From the NCBI RefSeq assembly GCF_047553045.1, contig NZ_CP180208.1, positions 1,798,001-1,862,000 of the forward strand: a stretch of DNA of 64,000 nucleotides, given 5' to 3'. A program made the translations under genes and the position numbers. Below, piece after piece: positions 43,910 to 52,772 of the stretch. Under the pieces are notes generated by a model. That model saw only the letters and a list, made by a program, of their open reading frames with translations. It did not search any database and had not been told where the DNA came from. Position 1 is the first letter of the stretch. Every line of letters starts with the position of its first letter. Origin of the DNA: Sphingomonas_L flavalba_A. Its GTDB lineage: Bacteria > Pseudomonadota > Alphaproteobacteria > Sphingomonadales > Sphingomonadaceae.

Positions 43910-45891
43910 AGCTCCACCAGCTCGTTGCCACCAACTTCATGCCGTACCGCGAGACCATCACGGTGGACTTTCCGACGGAAGATCATCGCAACGTGATGAT
44001 CGTGCTCGGCGACAACATGCGCGGGAAGACCTCGCTCATGAACGCACTTCGCTGGGGATTTTACGGGCGTGCCGTGGGCCGTCACTCCCGGCCGATCGCC
44101 CTGCACGACATCGTCAATAAGGATGGCGCGCGCGTCGACGACTGGCGCGTCGAGGTGTTTCTGAAATTCGAGGCGAACGGGCATGATTATGAGCTTCGCC
44201 GTACGGCCGACCGCCGCGCCCATGTTGCGACGCCATCACGCACCGAAGATTTCATCGTTGCGCCCCACCTTTCGAAGGACGGAATCGTGATCGCCGGCGA
44301 CCAGGTCGAGGCGGAGATCAATCTGGTGGCACCCGAGCAAGTCTCGCGCTTCTTCCTGTTCGATGGCGAGCTTCTCGGGGAATATGAGGAGCTGCTGATC
44401 GAAGGGAGCGAGCAGGGCCGTCAGATCAAGGAAGCGATCGAACAGGTCCTGGGTGTGCCTGCGCTGACGAACGGGCGCGCGGAGCTTGGCGCGATGCTGA
44501 AAGCGGCGACGAAGAAGCAAAGCCAGGAAATGGCCCACATTGCTGGATTGGAGCGCTCGGCCGAAAACATGGCGAAGCTGACGGCGCGGCTCGACAGCCA
44601 GGATGCCGATCTGATGAAGCTTCAGGAAAAGCTGGCACAGACGCGATCCGAACGTTCGGTCCTGGAAGACGAGCTTGAGCAGGCGGCTACGATCTTGGCT
44701 TTGAAGGCGACTTTGGATGCCGCCAAGGAGGCGGCCACCGGTGCGGACACGACGCTGAAGCGGAAAAGGGGTGAGCGGCACTCGCTGCTCGGTCTTGCAT
44801 GGAAGGATCTGTTGGACGCGAAGCTGGAGGTCAAACGGACGATCCTGCGACAGCGGCAAGCCAAATCGACGGAGACGCTACGCGCGCGTCTCAAGCTGGA
44901 GGAAGCGATCAAAAGCGTCCAGAAGGCCTTAGACACGCGCGCCTGCCCGACCTGCAAGCAGCCATTTCCTGAACAAGAACGCGCCGCGCTCGGTGCCCAG
45001 CTCGGCCAGTTCGAAGTCGATCTCGCAAACCTCGACGACGCCGCGAGCGGGATTGACAGTGTCGCCTCGGAGCTCGCAATCCTCGATGATATCAAAGGCG
45101 TTCGGGCGCGCGAGCGGCTGGTCGAGATCGATAAGGATATCCGGGCGGCCGAAGTTGCCTTGCAGAAAGCCGAAAACGATATCGAGCGGACCGAGGAGAA
45201 GATTGCCGGTCATGATACGGCCGAACTCTCCAGAAAGCGTGTGCTCCATCAGGAAAAGCTGAAGGAGGAAGGGCGGCTCACTGAGTCCATCAAGACCGTG
45301 GAACGCGATATCGCCAAGACCAACGAGGAACTCGCGGTTGCCCGGAAATCGATCGAAGGTCTCGCCGGCGCGCGATCGAAGCGGAGCACGGTGAAGGTCG
45401 GCATCATTGGCGAAATCGAAGCGTGCTTTGCTGCCAGCGTCGAGCGGTTGCGCGACAAGCTGCGTGAGCAGGTCCAGACCTTGGCAAGCCAGTCCTTCAA
45501 GGAAATGACAACCCAAAAGTCGTACCGTGGTCTTGAGATCAACGATAACTACGGACTGAGCATCATCGACAGCACGGGTCGCCCGGTATCAATCCGTAGC
45601 GCCGGAGCGGAGCAAGTCGTAGCGCTGTCGTTGATCGACGGCCTCAACAGGACCGGTCGGGCGATCGGCCCGGTGGTCATGGACACGCCGTTCGGGCGTC
45701 TCGATCCCAAACACCGCGACAATATTCTGAAATATCTGCCGACCGTCACGAGCCAGTTCGTGCTGCTGGTTCATGGCGGTGAGATCCGGCCTGACACCGA
45801 CCTCGCCTCGATCAAGTCGAGGATTGGTGCCGCCTACACCATCACCGAAGTTTCGGAGACTCAGTCAAAAATCGAGAGGACCGCGCTGTGA
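43906..45891 (+). CDS. DndD/Rad50-like SMC ATPase with zinc hook
   Basis: 661 aa. Walker A GDNMRGKTS (35-43), two coiled-coil arms (about 200-345 and 355-490) meeting at a CPTC zinc hook (347-350, single CxxC), signature RSAGAEQVVALSL (from 564), Walker B VVMDTP (590-595) and D-loop FGRLD. The layout matches DndD, the ATPase of DNA phosphorothioation systems, and related Rad50/SbcC proteins. No DndC, DndB or cysteine desulfurase gene is present, so sulfur modification is unlikely. It probably works with the helicase-nuclease as a DNA-scanning or loop-sensing ATPase. Confidence 0.9.
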   Translation: MKLHQLVATNFMPYRETITVDFPTEDHRNVMIVLGDNMRGKTSLMNALRWGFYGRAVGRHSRPIALHDIVNKDGARVDDWRVEVFLKFEANGHDYELRRTADRRAHVATPSRTEDFIVAPHLSKDGIVIAGDQVEAEINLVAPEQVSRFFLFDGELLGEYEELLIEGSEQGRQIKEAIEQVLGVPALTNGRAELGAMLKAATKKQSQEMAHIAGLERSAENMAKLTARLDSQDADLMKLQEKLAQTRSERSVLEDELEQAATILALKATLDAAKEAATGADTTLKRKRGERHSLLGLAWKDLLDAKLEVKRTILRQRQAKSTETLRARLKLEEAIKSVQKALDTRACPTCKQPFPEQERAALGAQLGQFEVDLANLDDAASGIDSVASELAILDDIKGVRARERLVEIDKDIRAAEVALQKAENDIERTEEKIAGHDTAELSRKRVLHQEKLKEEGRLTESIKTVERDIAKTNEELAVARKSIEGLAGARSKRSTVKVGIIGEIEACFAASVERLRDKLREQVQTLASQSFKEMTTQKSYRGLEINDNYGLSIIDSTGRPVSIRSAGAEQVVALSLIDGLNRTGRAIGPVVMDTPFGRLDPKHRDNILKYLPTVTSQFVLLVHGGEIRPDTDLASIKSRIGAAYTITEVSETQSKIERTAL

Positions 45892-46265
45892 GCACGAGCG
45901 ATCTGATCAACGTCGGCCTCTCAGAAGCCGTCGACGACAAGCTTGCCGAACTAAAGGAGATGGGAGTCTTTGCCGACAAGATCGACGGTTATCGGTTCGG
46001 CGCCAGTCTCGCGATCGCGCAGGGGGTCGTCCCCGGCGACCTCGTCAAGCGCGTCAATCTCTACAACGTCGGTTCGCTCGACCCTGACCAAGCGCTGCGT
46101 CGCGCGGTGGAAGCGCTCATGCCGAGCGCGTTGGAGGACACAACCGTGTATCGCCTCATTGAGCGGCTCGCCGACTGGGGAGTGAATGAACTCTACTCCC
46201 AAGCAAAAGCTGGGGAGATAGATTTCGCCGCTTTGCTCGATCAGGCAGATGAGAAGCATGGCTGA
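45888..46265 (+). CDS. 125-aa protein of the cargo operon, possibly DndE-like
   Basis: From GTG 45888, overlapping the ATPase stop. The N-terminus NVGLSEAVDDKLAELKE and following GYRFGASLAIAQG resemble the layout of DndE (beta strand, then helix, in a ribbon-helix-helix-like order). The C-terminal WGVNELYSQ also recalls the DndE end. The similarity is weak and was judged by eye. DndE partners DndD in phosphorothioation systems, so the pairing here is suggestive. Otherwise uncharacterised. Confidence 0.7.
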   Translation: MSTSDLINVGLSEAVDDKLAELKEMGVFADKIDGYRFGASLAIAQGVVPGDLVKRVNLYNVGSLDPDQALRRAVEALMPSALEDTTVYRLIERLADWGVNELYSQAKAGEIDFAALLDQADEKHG

Positions 46266-46267
46266 TC

Positions 46268-48499
46268 ATGATTACGTCGCTCCGGGCATTTCTGCTGACA
46301 CGCACCGCTGACGGCGAATGGCACAACGAGGTCTTTCACGCCCTCGAACCGGTGTTGAGAGCTTGGGAGGCATCAAGCGGCGCGGAAAAATGCGCGGTCT
46401 TGCATGTAGGGTTTGAGCGCCGCACGGCGCGAACCTTCGAAGCGCTTGCGACGCAATTTCCGGGCAAGGTGTTGCTGACGCCAGGAGCCCGTGGCGCGCT
46501 GCCTTTGACATTTTCGAGTTCGAGGGAGCCGATTGGTATTGTCGGCTCGGAGCCGATCTATCTTGCGCTCGAGGGATGGGGCTACTCGGCACTCGAACCG
46601 GAGACGACCCAACCGGCAAGAGCCGGGTTCGGACTTCAGGGATGGGTCAACGATTTTGCATTCGCCCATCCGGAATTGCGCGATCGGCTGATCGACGCAG
46701 GAATCCTCTGCGATGAGACTTACGTTCGACACGAAGAGGTGTTGGACGCTGATCTCAGAATACGGCTCGGCAAATTCCGTTCCGCCGCGTTGGTGGGCAC
46801 GGCCAGCGACGACCCAACCGCGCTCGCCCGCGCGGCGCCGCCTTGGCTGGCATCGCGCCCCATTGCGGATCTCGACCTGACCGTGCGGATCGGCAACGTG
46901 TTCAGAAATCTCGACGCGACAAGCGTTGCGGACATCGGCAAAATGTCCATTCCGGAACTGCTTACGCTTCAGAATTTCGGTAGGACGTCGATCCGCCATC
47001 TTGTTAGCATTCTGGAGCGCGAACTGGCGGCGGGGCCACGCTCTCTCGACGTCTTGGCCTCCCAGAAGGTCGACGATACACTCATCGAAGCCGTGCAGCG
47101 CTCGCTCTGCACCCTCGCCGATCGCGAACGGGATATTCTCAACCGACGCATGGGTTTCAATTGCGAGCCAGAGACCCTTGCCGAGATCGGCGACAGCTAC
47201 GGGATTACGCGCGAGCGCATCCGCCAGATCGAAGCAAAGGTCGTCGACCGCTTGATCCGGATGGAAATCTGGGACGACATATTGGCGGCAAAGCTCAGCG
47301 CGATGCTGGCCGAGCGCGAATTCCCATTGCCTCTGATTGGCGCCGAAGCTCTAGACCCCTGGTTTCAGGGCGTTGCCAAACATCGCCGGGCGGTCCGATA
47401 TCTCATCGACAACATGTGCGACGCTAAGGTCTCGCTCGTCGACATCGACGGCATCGAATATCTTGGTTTCCTCAGTCAGGACCAGTGGAACGAGATCGTC
47501 GGAACGGCGCGCCGGCTCTTGGCGAGCGGCGTCGATCGAAACTGGACGGAAGACGACTGCCGCAATCACGTCCTCCTGCTGGTTCCCACTGAGGCGCGTG
47601 AGTTTGGCGCCCTACTCTGGGATATTGCCTCGAAATGGTGCCATTTCGCTGATGACGGCGGCGCCCGAATCCTCATCTCCTACGGTCGAGGTGTCGACCA
47701 GATCGTTGAGGCTGTTCTCCTAGAGAGCGACATGCCTCTTCATTACTCGGAGATCGCCAGTCAGGCGTCTGTTCGCGCGGGCCGCGATCTGGACGAGCGC
47801 CGTGTCCATAACGCGGCGGCGGAAGTCGGATATCTGTTTGGTCCAGGCACCTATGGTGTGGTCAAGCATCTGAGCGTGCCGCGCAGCGAGTGGGAGGCGT
47901 TCGCCGAGGAGGCGGCGGAGATCGTCGCCGAGGCCGGGCAAGACCGTCAATGGCACGCGTCTGAGGTGGTCGACCTACTTCGTCAGCGCGACGTCCGTAT
48001 CCCCGAGAGCTTCGACAAATACCAGATGGATATCGCGCTAAAGGAAGCGGCGACGCTCCAGACCTTGGGTCGAATGGTCTGGGTCCGGGACGACTGCACG
48101 AACGACAACGCGCGTGTCGACATACGCCAGGCGGTGATTGCGATCCTCCAGAGCGCTGGCGGTCCGTTGACATCTGCCGATCTCCGGCAGCGAGTGGTTG
48201 CGGTTCGCGGAATCAATCTGGGCATGCAGTTCCAAGTCAGTGATCCGCTGATCAAACTCGACTCTCAAGTCTGGGCACTCAATGATCGCGACATCGGTTT
48301 GAAGCGGCCTGATCAGCAGCAGTTTCTCGACGAAGTGGTCGCGTCCTTACGAACGCGCGCGAAACCGATCCACATTTCAGAATGCCCTGCGGTCATCGGC
48401 GATCAACTCCCGGCGCGAGCGATATTCTGTTTGGCATCCTTGGATCCTCGGCTTCGCACTACGACTGACAGATGCCTGTCGCTGTCTGAGTGGGCTTAG
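46268..48499 (+). CDS. RNA polymerase alpha-CTD + sigma-70 region 4 + triple winged-helix protein
   Basis: 743 aa. Residues ~200-253 (DLDLTVRIGNVFRNLDA ... LQNFGRTSIRHL) align with the alpha-subunit C-terminal domain; counterparts of E. coli R265, N268, G296 and S299 are kept. Residues ~283-335 contain LAEIGDSYGITRERIRQIEA, a near-canonical sigma-70 region 4.2 recognition helix. No sigma region 2 is present, so it cannot be a full sigma factor. Three winged-helix-like segments follow at ~480-534, ~550-607 and ~618-680, the first resembling HARE-HTH domains. Residues 1-200 are unknown. It should bind promoter-like DNA or RNA polymerase. Last gene of the cargo operon. Confidence 0.85.
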   Translation: MITSLRAFLLTRTADGEWHNEVFHALEPVLRAWEASSGAEKCAVLHVGFERRTARTFEALATQFPGKVLLTPGARGALPLTFSSSREPIGIVGSEPIYLALEGWGYSALEPETTQPARAGFGLQGWVNDFAFAHPELRDRLIDAGILCDETYVRHEEVLDADLRIRLGKFRSAALVGTASDDPTALARAAPPWLASRPIADLDLTVRIGNVFRNLDATSVADIGKMSIPELLTLQNFGRTSIRHLVSILERELAAGPRSLDVLASQKVDDTLIEAVQRSLCTLADRERDILNRRMGFNCEPETLAEIGDSYGITRERIRQIEAKVVDRLIRMEIWDDILAAKLSAMLAEREFPLPLIGAEALDPWFQGVAKHRRAVRYLIDNMCDAKVSLVDIDGIEYLGFLSQDQWNEIVGTARRLLASGVDRNWTEDDCRNHVLLLVPTEAREFGALLWDIASKWCHFADDGGARILISYGRGVDQIVEAVLLESDMPLHYSEIASQASVRAGRDLDERRVHNAAAEVGYLFGPGTYGVVKHLSVPRSEWEAFAEEAAEIVAEAGQDRQWHASEVVDLLRQRDVRIPESFDKYQMDIALKEAATLQTLGRMVWVRDDCTNDNARVDIRQAVIAILQSAGGPLTSADLRQRVVAVRGINLGMQFQVSDPLIKLDSQVWALNDRDIGLKRPDQQQFLDEVVASLRTRAKPIHISECPAVIGDQLPARAIFCLASLDPRLRTTTDRCLSLSEWA

Positions 48500-48531
48500 C
48501 CACGTTCGTCGTTCAATCGCATGATCGCTCC

Positions 48532-50514
48532 TTATGAAATGATCGGTCCGCTTCGGCTACGGCCGAAGCTCCAGCTGATCCCATCGCCGCGCGTAAGACC
48601 GGACACGCTCTTGCCAATATGGCGGTCCAGCACCGGCCGCCACGGCACCAGCGTGAATTCTCGCGACTTCTCGACCAGCGCGAACCGCCCGCTCATCGTG
48701 TCGACCGGCCTGCGATAGATGCCGCTCACGCGCGCGCCGGGCTCGCTTTCGACGAACGGCATGCCCAGCTCGCGCGAGAGCTGCGCGCCGATACGGAGCA
48801 GATCGCGGCGCTGGAGGTCCGCGATCATGCCCGGCCCGTAGGCCGTGCCGCCGGCTGCTTCCTCGGCAAATCCCTGTGCGATCAGCCATTGCCGCCGGCG
48901 CGCCTGGGCGTCGCGCGCATCATGGCCGAACCCGGCATCGCGAAGCGGCGCCGGATGGGCGGCGACCAGCTCGCGGTCAAGCCAGGTCGCGGCCTCCGCG
49001 CCGATCAGCTTTTCCAGCGGCTGCGAAGAAAGCGTCTCGACCGCCACCGGCCGGTCCTTCGCCCGTGCCGCTTCATAGGCGGCCGCACGGTCGAGATGAT
49101 CGGTTGCTATGATCCATGTGCCGTCGGCCTCGCGCGTGACGCCGCCGGTCAGCCGCCGCATCGCCTCCAGCCGGCGCACATGGGTTTCGGCGAACGCCTC
49201 GGTTGCCGACTGGTCATGGCGAAGATGCGCGTCGACATCGTAGCGCCCGCCATTGGCGGCAGCGACCGCGGCGACCGTGCGGTCGGCCTCTCGGATATCG
49301 ACCGACACGGGCGTGATCCGCACGATCGCGCCGTTCGCATGCGGCTCGACATTCTCGCCCCTGCCGATCTCGGCATAATGGGTGCGGCCATCGGTCGCTT
49401 CGACCAACAGATAATGACGGTCGTTGAGCTCGTCTGACAGGCCGCGTTCGATCACACGGCCGACCAGCGGCCGGGCATCCGCCGCGGTGGGATCGTAGAT
49501 AGCCTGATCGGCAAGCGCCGGCGCAGACCCTCGCGCGGTGAAGGCACGCTGCATGGTGCGGATGATGTCGCCGCGCTCGCCCATCCGCTTCAGCGTGTCG
49601 GTAAGATCGGGAGCGAGACGCCAGGTCGAGGCGCCCATCTGCGTGGCGAGGCCGAGCCGCGCGAGCTTCTTGAGCCGGCCCATGCGCACGGTCTGGTCGA
49701 ATGTATCGCTTGCGCCCGAGCTGACGAGCCGGGCGGCATCGGCATCGCGCAGCAGGGTGCGGTCGATGCTGGTCAGGCGCTCCTGATCGACCTCGCCGCG
49801 CAGCTTGTCCTGGATCGCGTCGGTCGTGCGCGGGCCGAGATCGAGATCGATCAGTTCCGCCGCGCGCTCGCGCATGCCCTGGGTGATATATTCGCGGGCG
49901 ATGATCAGGTCCTTGCCCCGGTCATCCTTGCCGCGCAGGATGATGTGGGTGTGCGGGTGGCCGGTGTTGAAATGATCGACCGCCACCCAACCGAGCTTCG
50001 TGCCGAGATCCTCTTCCATGCGCGCCATCAGCCGCCGGGTCAGCTCTTTCAGATCGTCATACCCCGCGCCGTCCTCGGGCGAGACGATGAACCGGAACTG
50101 ATGGCGGTCGCCCTGCGCCTGATCGAGCCAAGCCTTGCCGTCGATCTTGTCGGCGTCGGCGCCGTAGAGCTGACCGCGCCCGCCGTCGCGGGTCGTGCCG
50201 TCGCGCTCGATATAGCGCATATGCGCTCGCGCCGCGGCGAACCCCTTGCCGGCGAGCTTGACGATCCGCGATTTTATGATGACCCGGCGCGTGCGGAACG
50301 CCGCATAGCGATCGCGGCTGCCGAGGACGCGGCCGACGCCCGAGCCGCGTCCGATCCGGCTACCATCGAAGCGGCTGCGCCGGCCGGACGCCGCGGTGCC
50401 GCCGCGGGCCAGATTGGCCGCGGCGAGCACCTTGGACAGAAACTTGCGCCCCTGCTTGTTGCCCTTGGCGCGCATGCGCCCCAGGCGGGGTTCGAAATCG
50501 TCGTCGCTGAACAT
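48532..50514 (-). CDS. Relaxase, DUF3363 type (VirD2-like)
   Basis: 660 aa. The metal-binding three-His motif is VDHFNTGHPHTHIILRG, preceded by a likely catalytic tyrosine in ARAHMRYIERDG. The DUF3363 domain fills the C-terminal half (PLVGRVIERGLSDELNDRHY onward). It nicks at oriT, becomes covalently attached and pilots the strand into the recipient. The start is next to the oriT-like region. It is convergent with the cargo operon (33 bp apart) and separated from traG by that cargo. Confidence 0.93.
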   Translation of the reverse strand: MFSDDDFEPRLGRMRAKGNKQGRKFLSKVLAAANLARGGTAASGRRSRFDGSRIGRGSGVGRVLGSRDRYAAFRTRRVIIKSRIVKLAGKGFAAARAHMRYIERDGTTRDGGRGQLYGADADKIDGKAWLDQAQGDRHQFRFIVSPEDGAGYDDLKELTRRLMARMEEDLGTKLGWVAVDHFNTGHPHTHIILRGKDDRGKDLIIAREYITQGMRERAAELIDLDLGPRTTDAIQDKLRGEVDQERLTSIDRTLLRDADAARLVSSGASDTFDQTVRMGRLKKLARLGLATQMGASTWRLAPDLTDTLKRMGERGDIIRTMQRAFTARGSAPALADQAIYDPTAADARPLVGRVIERGLSDELNDRHYLLVEATDGRTHYAEIGRGENVEPHANGAIVRITPVSVDIREADRTVAAVAAANGGRYDVDAHLRHDQSATEAFAETHVRRLEAMRRLTGGVTREADGTWIIATDHLDRAAAYEAARAKDRPVAVETLSSQPLEKLIGAEAATWLDRELVAAHPAPLRDAGFGHDARDAQARRRQWLIAQGFAEEAAGGTAYGPGMIADLQRRDLLRIGAQLSRELGMPFVESEPGARVSGIYRRPVDTMSGRFALVEKSREFTLVPWRPVLDRHIGKSVSGLTRGDGISWSFGRSRSGPIIS

Positions 50515-50620
50515 TGCCGGACCCTGAAGATTGCGGGCTTATCCGGCAGCATGACCCGGCCCGGAGCGGCTGAAAACCGGTGCTAAATTTTCCAAGGGAT
50601 TCCGCGGCGCGGCGCAGACT

Positions 50621-50733
50621 TGGCACCACGATCCGCCGGCTGGTGCCAGCGCCCCGCGGAAAAACGATGTGCAGACAAACACTTATGGTGTCCAGCCAAA
50701 GGCTGGCACCATTGCTTCATCTTGCCTTACGCG
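50621..50733 (+). other. Candidate origin of transfer (oriT) upstream of the relaxase gene
   Basis: In the 382-bp gap 50515-50896: inverted repeat TGGCACCA/TGGTGCCA (50621-50628, 50641-50648); block GAAAAACGATGTGCAG (50659-50674); a second hairpin TGGTGTCCAGCC/GGCTGGCACCA (50686-50697, 50701-50711, one-base bulge); then CATCTTGCC (50718-50726), similar to the YATCCTG|C nick core of IncP/VirD2 systems. The predicted nick is between 50724 and 50725. A related block lies at 61124-61189. The rest of the gap (50734-50896) shows nothing recognisable. Confidence 0.65.
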
Positions 50734-50896
50734 AAATCTCCCTGAAAACAGTCGAATCCTCTCCGTCTCACCCCTAAGCCAAGCGAGCCGGAGCGACCGA
50801 AGGACGCGATCGGCGAGCGCGGCAACTGCCAACGACAAGCGATCTATCCCGCGCCGCAGATGGCGCCAGGACCGATGGAAGGGAGACGAATTTCAG

Positions 50897-51106
50897 GTGG
50901 CCGACAAGGTGAAGGGGCTGATCGCCGTGCTCGCGCCGGCACCGATTTGCGACGAATGCATCGTCGAAAAGCTCAGTCTGACAGCGGTTCACCAGGCCAG
51001 CCATAGGGCGCGCGAGCTTGCAGGGAGCGATGGTTTCGAGCGCGCGAAGGACCATTGCGCCTTTTGCGGCGAGGCCAGAATGGTCACCCGCCGCGTGGTC
51101 CGGTGA
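50897..51106 (+). CDS. 69-aa putative zinc-binding protein next to oriT
   Basis: GTG 50897 with AAGGGAGA upstream. Two CxxC pairs, ICDEC and CAFC, about 40 residues apart, suggest one zinc site. It is transcribed away from the relaxase, across the likely oriT, and its stop overlaps a possible start of the nuclease gene. Small zinc proteins in this position are common in related ICEs; no function known. Confidence 0.7.
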   Translation: MADKVKGLIAVLAPAPICDECIVEKLSLTAVHQASHRARELAGSDGFERAKDHCAFCGEARMVTRRVVR

Positions 51107-51117
51107 GGTCGATCGCC

Positions 51118-51510
51118 ATGCGGAAAATGCTCGCGATCGGTGCCGCCGCGATGGTCGTCGCGGCCGCCCCGCCATCACGAACTACGGGCCGGATCGCCAA
51201 TGTCACCGACGGCGACACCTTCCGGTTGACGAGCGGAGAGCGTATCCACATCGCCGGAATCGACGCTGCCGAGACGCAGCCGGGCAACGCAAATTTCGCT
51301 CGCGAGCTGGCGATCGGCGCGGCCGCGAAGCGCCGCGCGATCGCGCTGCTCGATGGCCGCACCGTCGCATTCGAACGGGTCGGGTGCAGCTACAACCGCA
51401 CCGTGGCGCGGGTCTGGATCGGGCATCGCGATCTCGCCGTGACGCTCGTTGATGCTGGGATTGCGCGCTGGTGGTCGCGCGGTGAACCCAAGCCCGACTG
51501 GTGCGGATAG
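51118..51510 (+). CDS. Thermonuclease (SNase-like) family protein
   Basis: 130 aa. A signal-like N-terminus (MRKMLAIGAAAMVVAAAPPS) is followed by the SNase core: VTDGDTFRLTSGERIHIAGIDAAE, with catalytic Asp/Arg residues, and LLDGRTVAFERVG. ATG 51118 has GAGG at good spacing; a GTG 15 bp earlier is the alternative. It may be a periplasmic nuclease that helps entry or clearance of DNA; widespread in such elements. The IS3-family element begins 21 bp downstream. Confidence 0.85.
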   Translation: MRKMLAIGAAAMVVAAAPPSRTTGRIANVTDGDTFRLTSGERIHIAGIDAAETQPGNANFARELAIGAAAKRRAIALLDGRTVAFERVGCSYNRTVARVWIGHRDLAVTLVDAGIARWWSRGEPKPDWCG

Positions 51511-51594
51511 GGTTGATCGGGCATCGTCAAGTGATCTGCCCCCCGCTGAGTGGCCCAGAGACTATGATAGTCTGGACCATGAAAGGGACATTGA

Positions 51595-51873
51595 ATGCCG
51601 AGCAAGAAGCACAAGCCGGAAGAGATCATCGGCAAGCTGCGTGAAGTTGAGATTGTGCTGGCGCAGGGAGCGAGCACGGCTGAAGCCTGCCGCCGGATCG
51701 CGGTCAGCGAGCAGACCTATTATCGGTGGCGCAAGGAGTATGGCGGCCTGAAGACCGACCAGGCGCGGCGGATGAAGGATCTGGAGAAGGAGAACCAGCG
51801 GCTGCGCCGGGCGATCTCGGACCTGACCCTGGACAAGCTGATCTTGCAGGAGGCTGCACGGGGAAACTTCTGA
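51595..51873 (+). CDS. IS3-family (IS407 group) transposase OrfA
   Basis: 92 aa. HTH and leucine-zipper protein: PEEIIGKLREVEIVLAQG, EQTYYRWRKEYGG, ending DLTLDKLILQEAARGNF, the standard OrfA of this group. GGGAAAC at 51861-51867 lies in the correct phase (G GGA AAC) for a programmed -1 frameshift into orfB. Confidence 0.92.
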   Translation: MPSKKHKPEEIIGKLREVEIVLAQGASTAEACRRIAVSEQTYYRWRKEYGGLKTDQARRMKDLEKENQRLRRAISDLTLDKLILQEAARGNF

Positions 51874-52772
51874 GCCCCGCGCGGCGGCGGCGCTGCATCG
51901 ATCAGGTACGACGGGATCTGCCAGTGCGGGTATCCGAGCGACGGATATGCCGGGTGCTGGGTCAGCATCGATCGACGCAGCGCAAGATGCCGCGCGGGGC
52001 GGATGACGAACAGGCACTGACCGAGGACATCATTGCATTGGCGAAGCAATATGGTCGTTACGGCTACCGCCGGGTCACGGCGTTGCTGTGCCATGCGGGA
52101 TGGACGGTGAACCATAAACGTGTCGAGCGGATATGGCGGCGTGAAGGACTGAAAGTCCCGCAGCGCCAGCCAAAGCGCGGGCGTCTATGGCTCAATGACG
52201 GATCGTGCATCCGGCTACGCCCCGAATATCCGGGGCATGTCTGGGCCTACGATTTCGTCGAGGGGCGGACGCATGACGGTCGCAAGTTCCGCATCCTCAC
52301 GATCATCGACGAGGCCAGCAGGGAATGCCTGGCGCTCATCGTTGCACGGCAGCTCAAGCATGAGGATGTTCTGGCGGCCCTGGCCGACCTGTTCATCTCG
52401 CGTGGGCCGCCAGCGCATATACGATCCGATAATGGTAGCGAGTTTATCGCGACCGCCGTCCAGAAATGGCTGGGGCAGATCGGCGTAAAGACCCTCTACA
52501 TCGCGCCGGGATCACCATGGGAAAATGGCTATAACGAAAGCTTCAACGGGTCGCTTCGCGACGAACTGCTCAATGGCGAGATCTTCTACAGCCTCGCCGA
52601 GGCCAGGGTGCTGATCGAGGCATGGCGGCGGCATTACAACACCGTCCGCCCGCATAGCAGCCTGGGCTACCGGCCACCGGCACCGGAAACGGCGACACCG
52701 CCATATCCGGCCTCCGGTTCCGCTTCGCTCCACCTCCGTCCGGATATGGCGGCGATGAGCTTAATGCACTAA
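51861..52772 (+). CDS. IS3-family transposase OrfB (DDE integrase domain, read by -1 frameshift)
   Basis: Read in the -1 frame from the slippery site. HTH_21-like KQYGRYGYRRVTALL, then the rve core with catalytic residues in WAYDFVEGRTHDG (D), HIRSDNGSEF (D) and NGYNESFNGSLRDEL (E). Intact to its stop, so the element is probably active. Confidence 0.9.
   Translation, partial: GKLLSPARRRRCIDQVRRDLPVRVSERRICRVLGQHRSTQRKMPRGADDEQALTEDIIALAKQYGRYGYRRVTALLCHAGWTVNHKRVERIWRREGLKVPQRQPKRGRLWLNDGSCIRLRPEYPGHVWAYDFVEGRTHDGRKFRILTIIDEASRECLALIVARQLKHEDVLAALADLFISRGPPAHIRSDNGSEFIATAVQKWLGQIGVKTLYIAPGSPWENGYNESFNGSLRDELLNGEIFYSLAEARVLIEAWRRHYNTVRPHSSLGYRPPAPETATPPYPASGSASLHLRPDMAAMSLMH

Noticed and set aside
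43906..45891. Phosphorothioation (Dnd) system
   Set aside because: A DndD-like ATPase is present but DndC, DndB and a cysteine desulfurase are absent; the modifying enzyme in the operon is a methyltransferase.
46268..48499. Alternative sigma factor
   Set aside because: Only region 4 is recognisable; regions 2 and 3 needed for core binding and promoter melting are missing.
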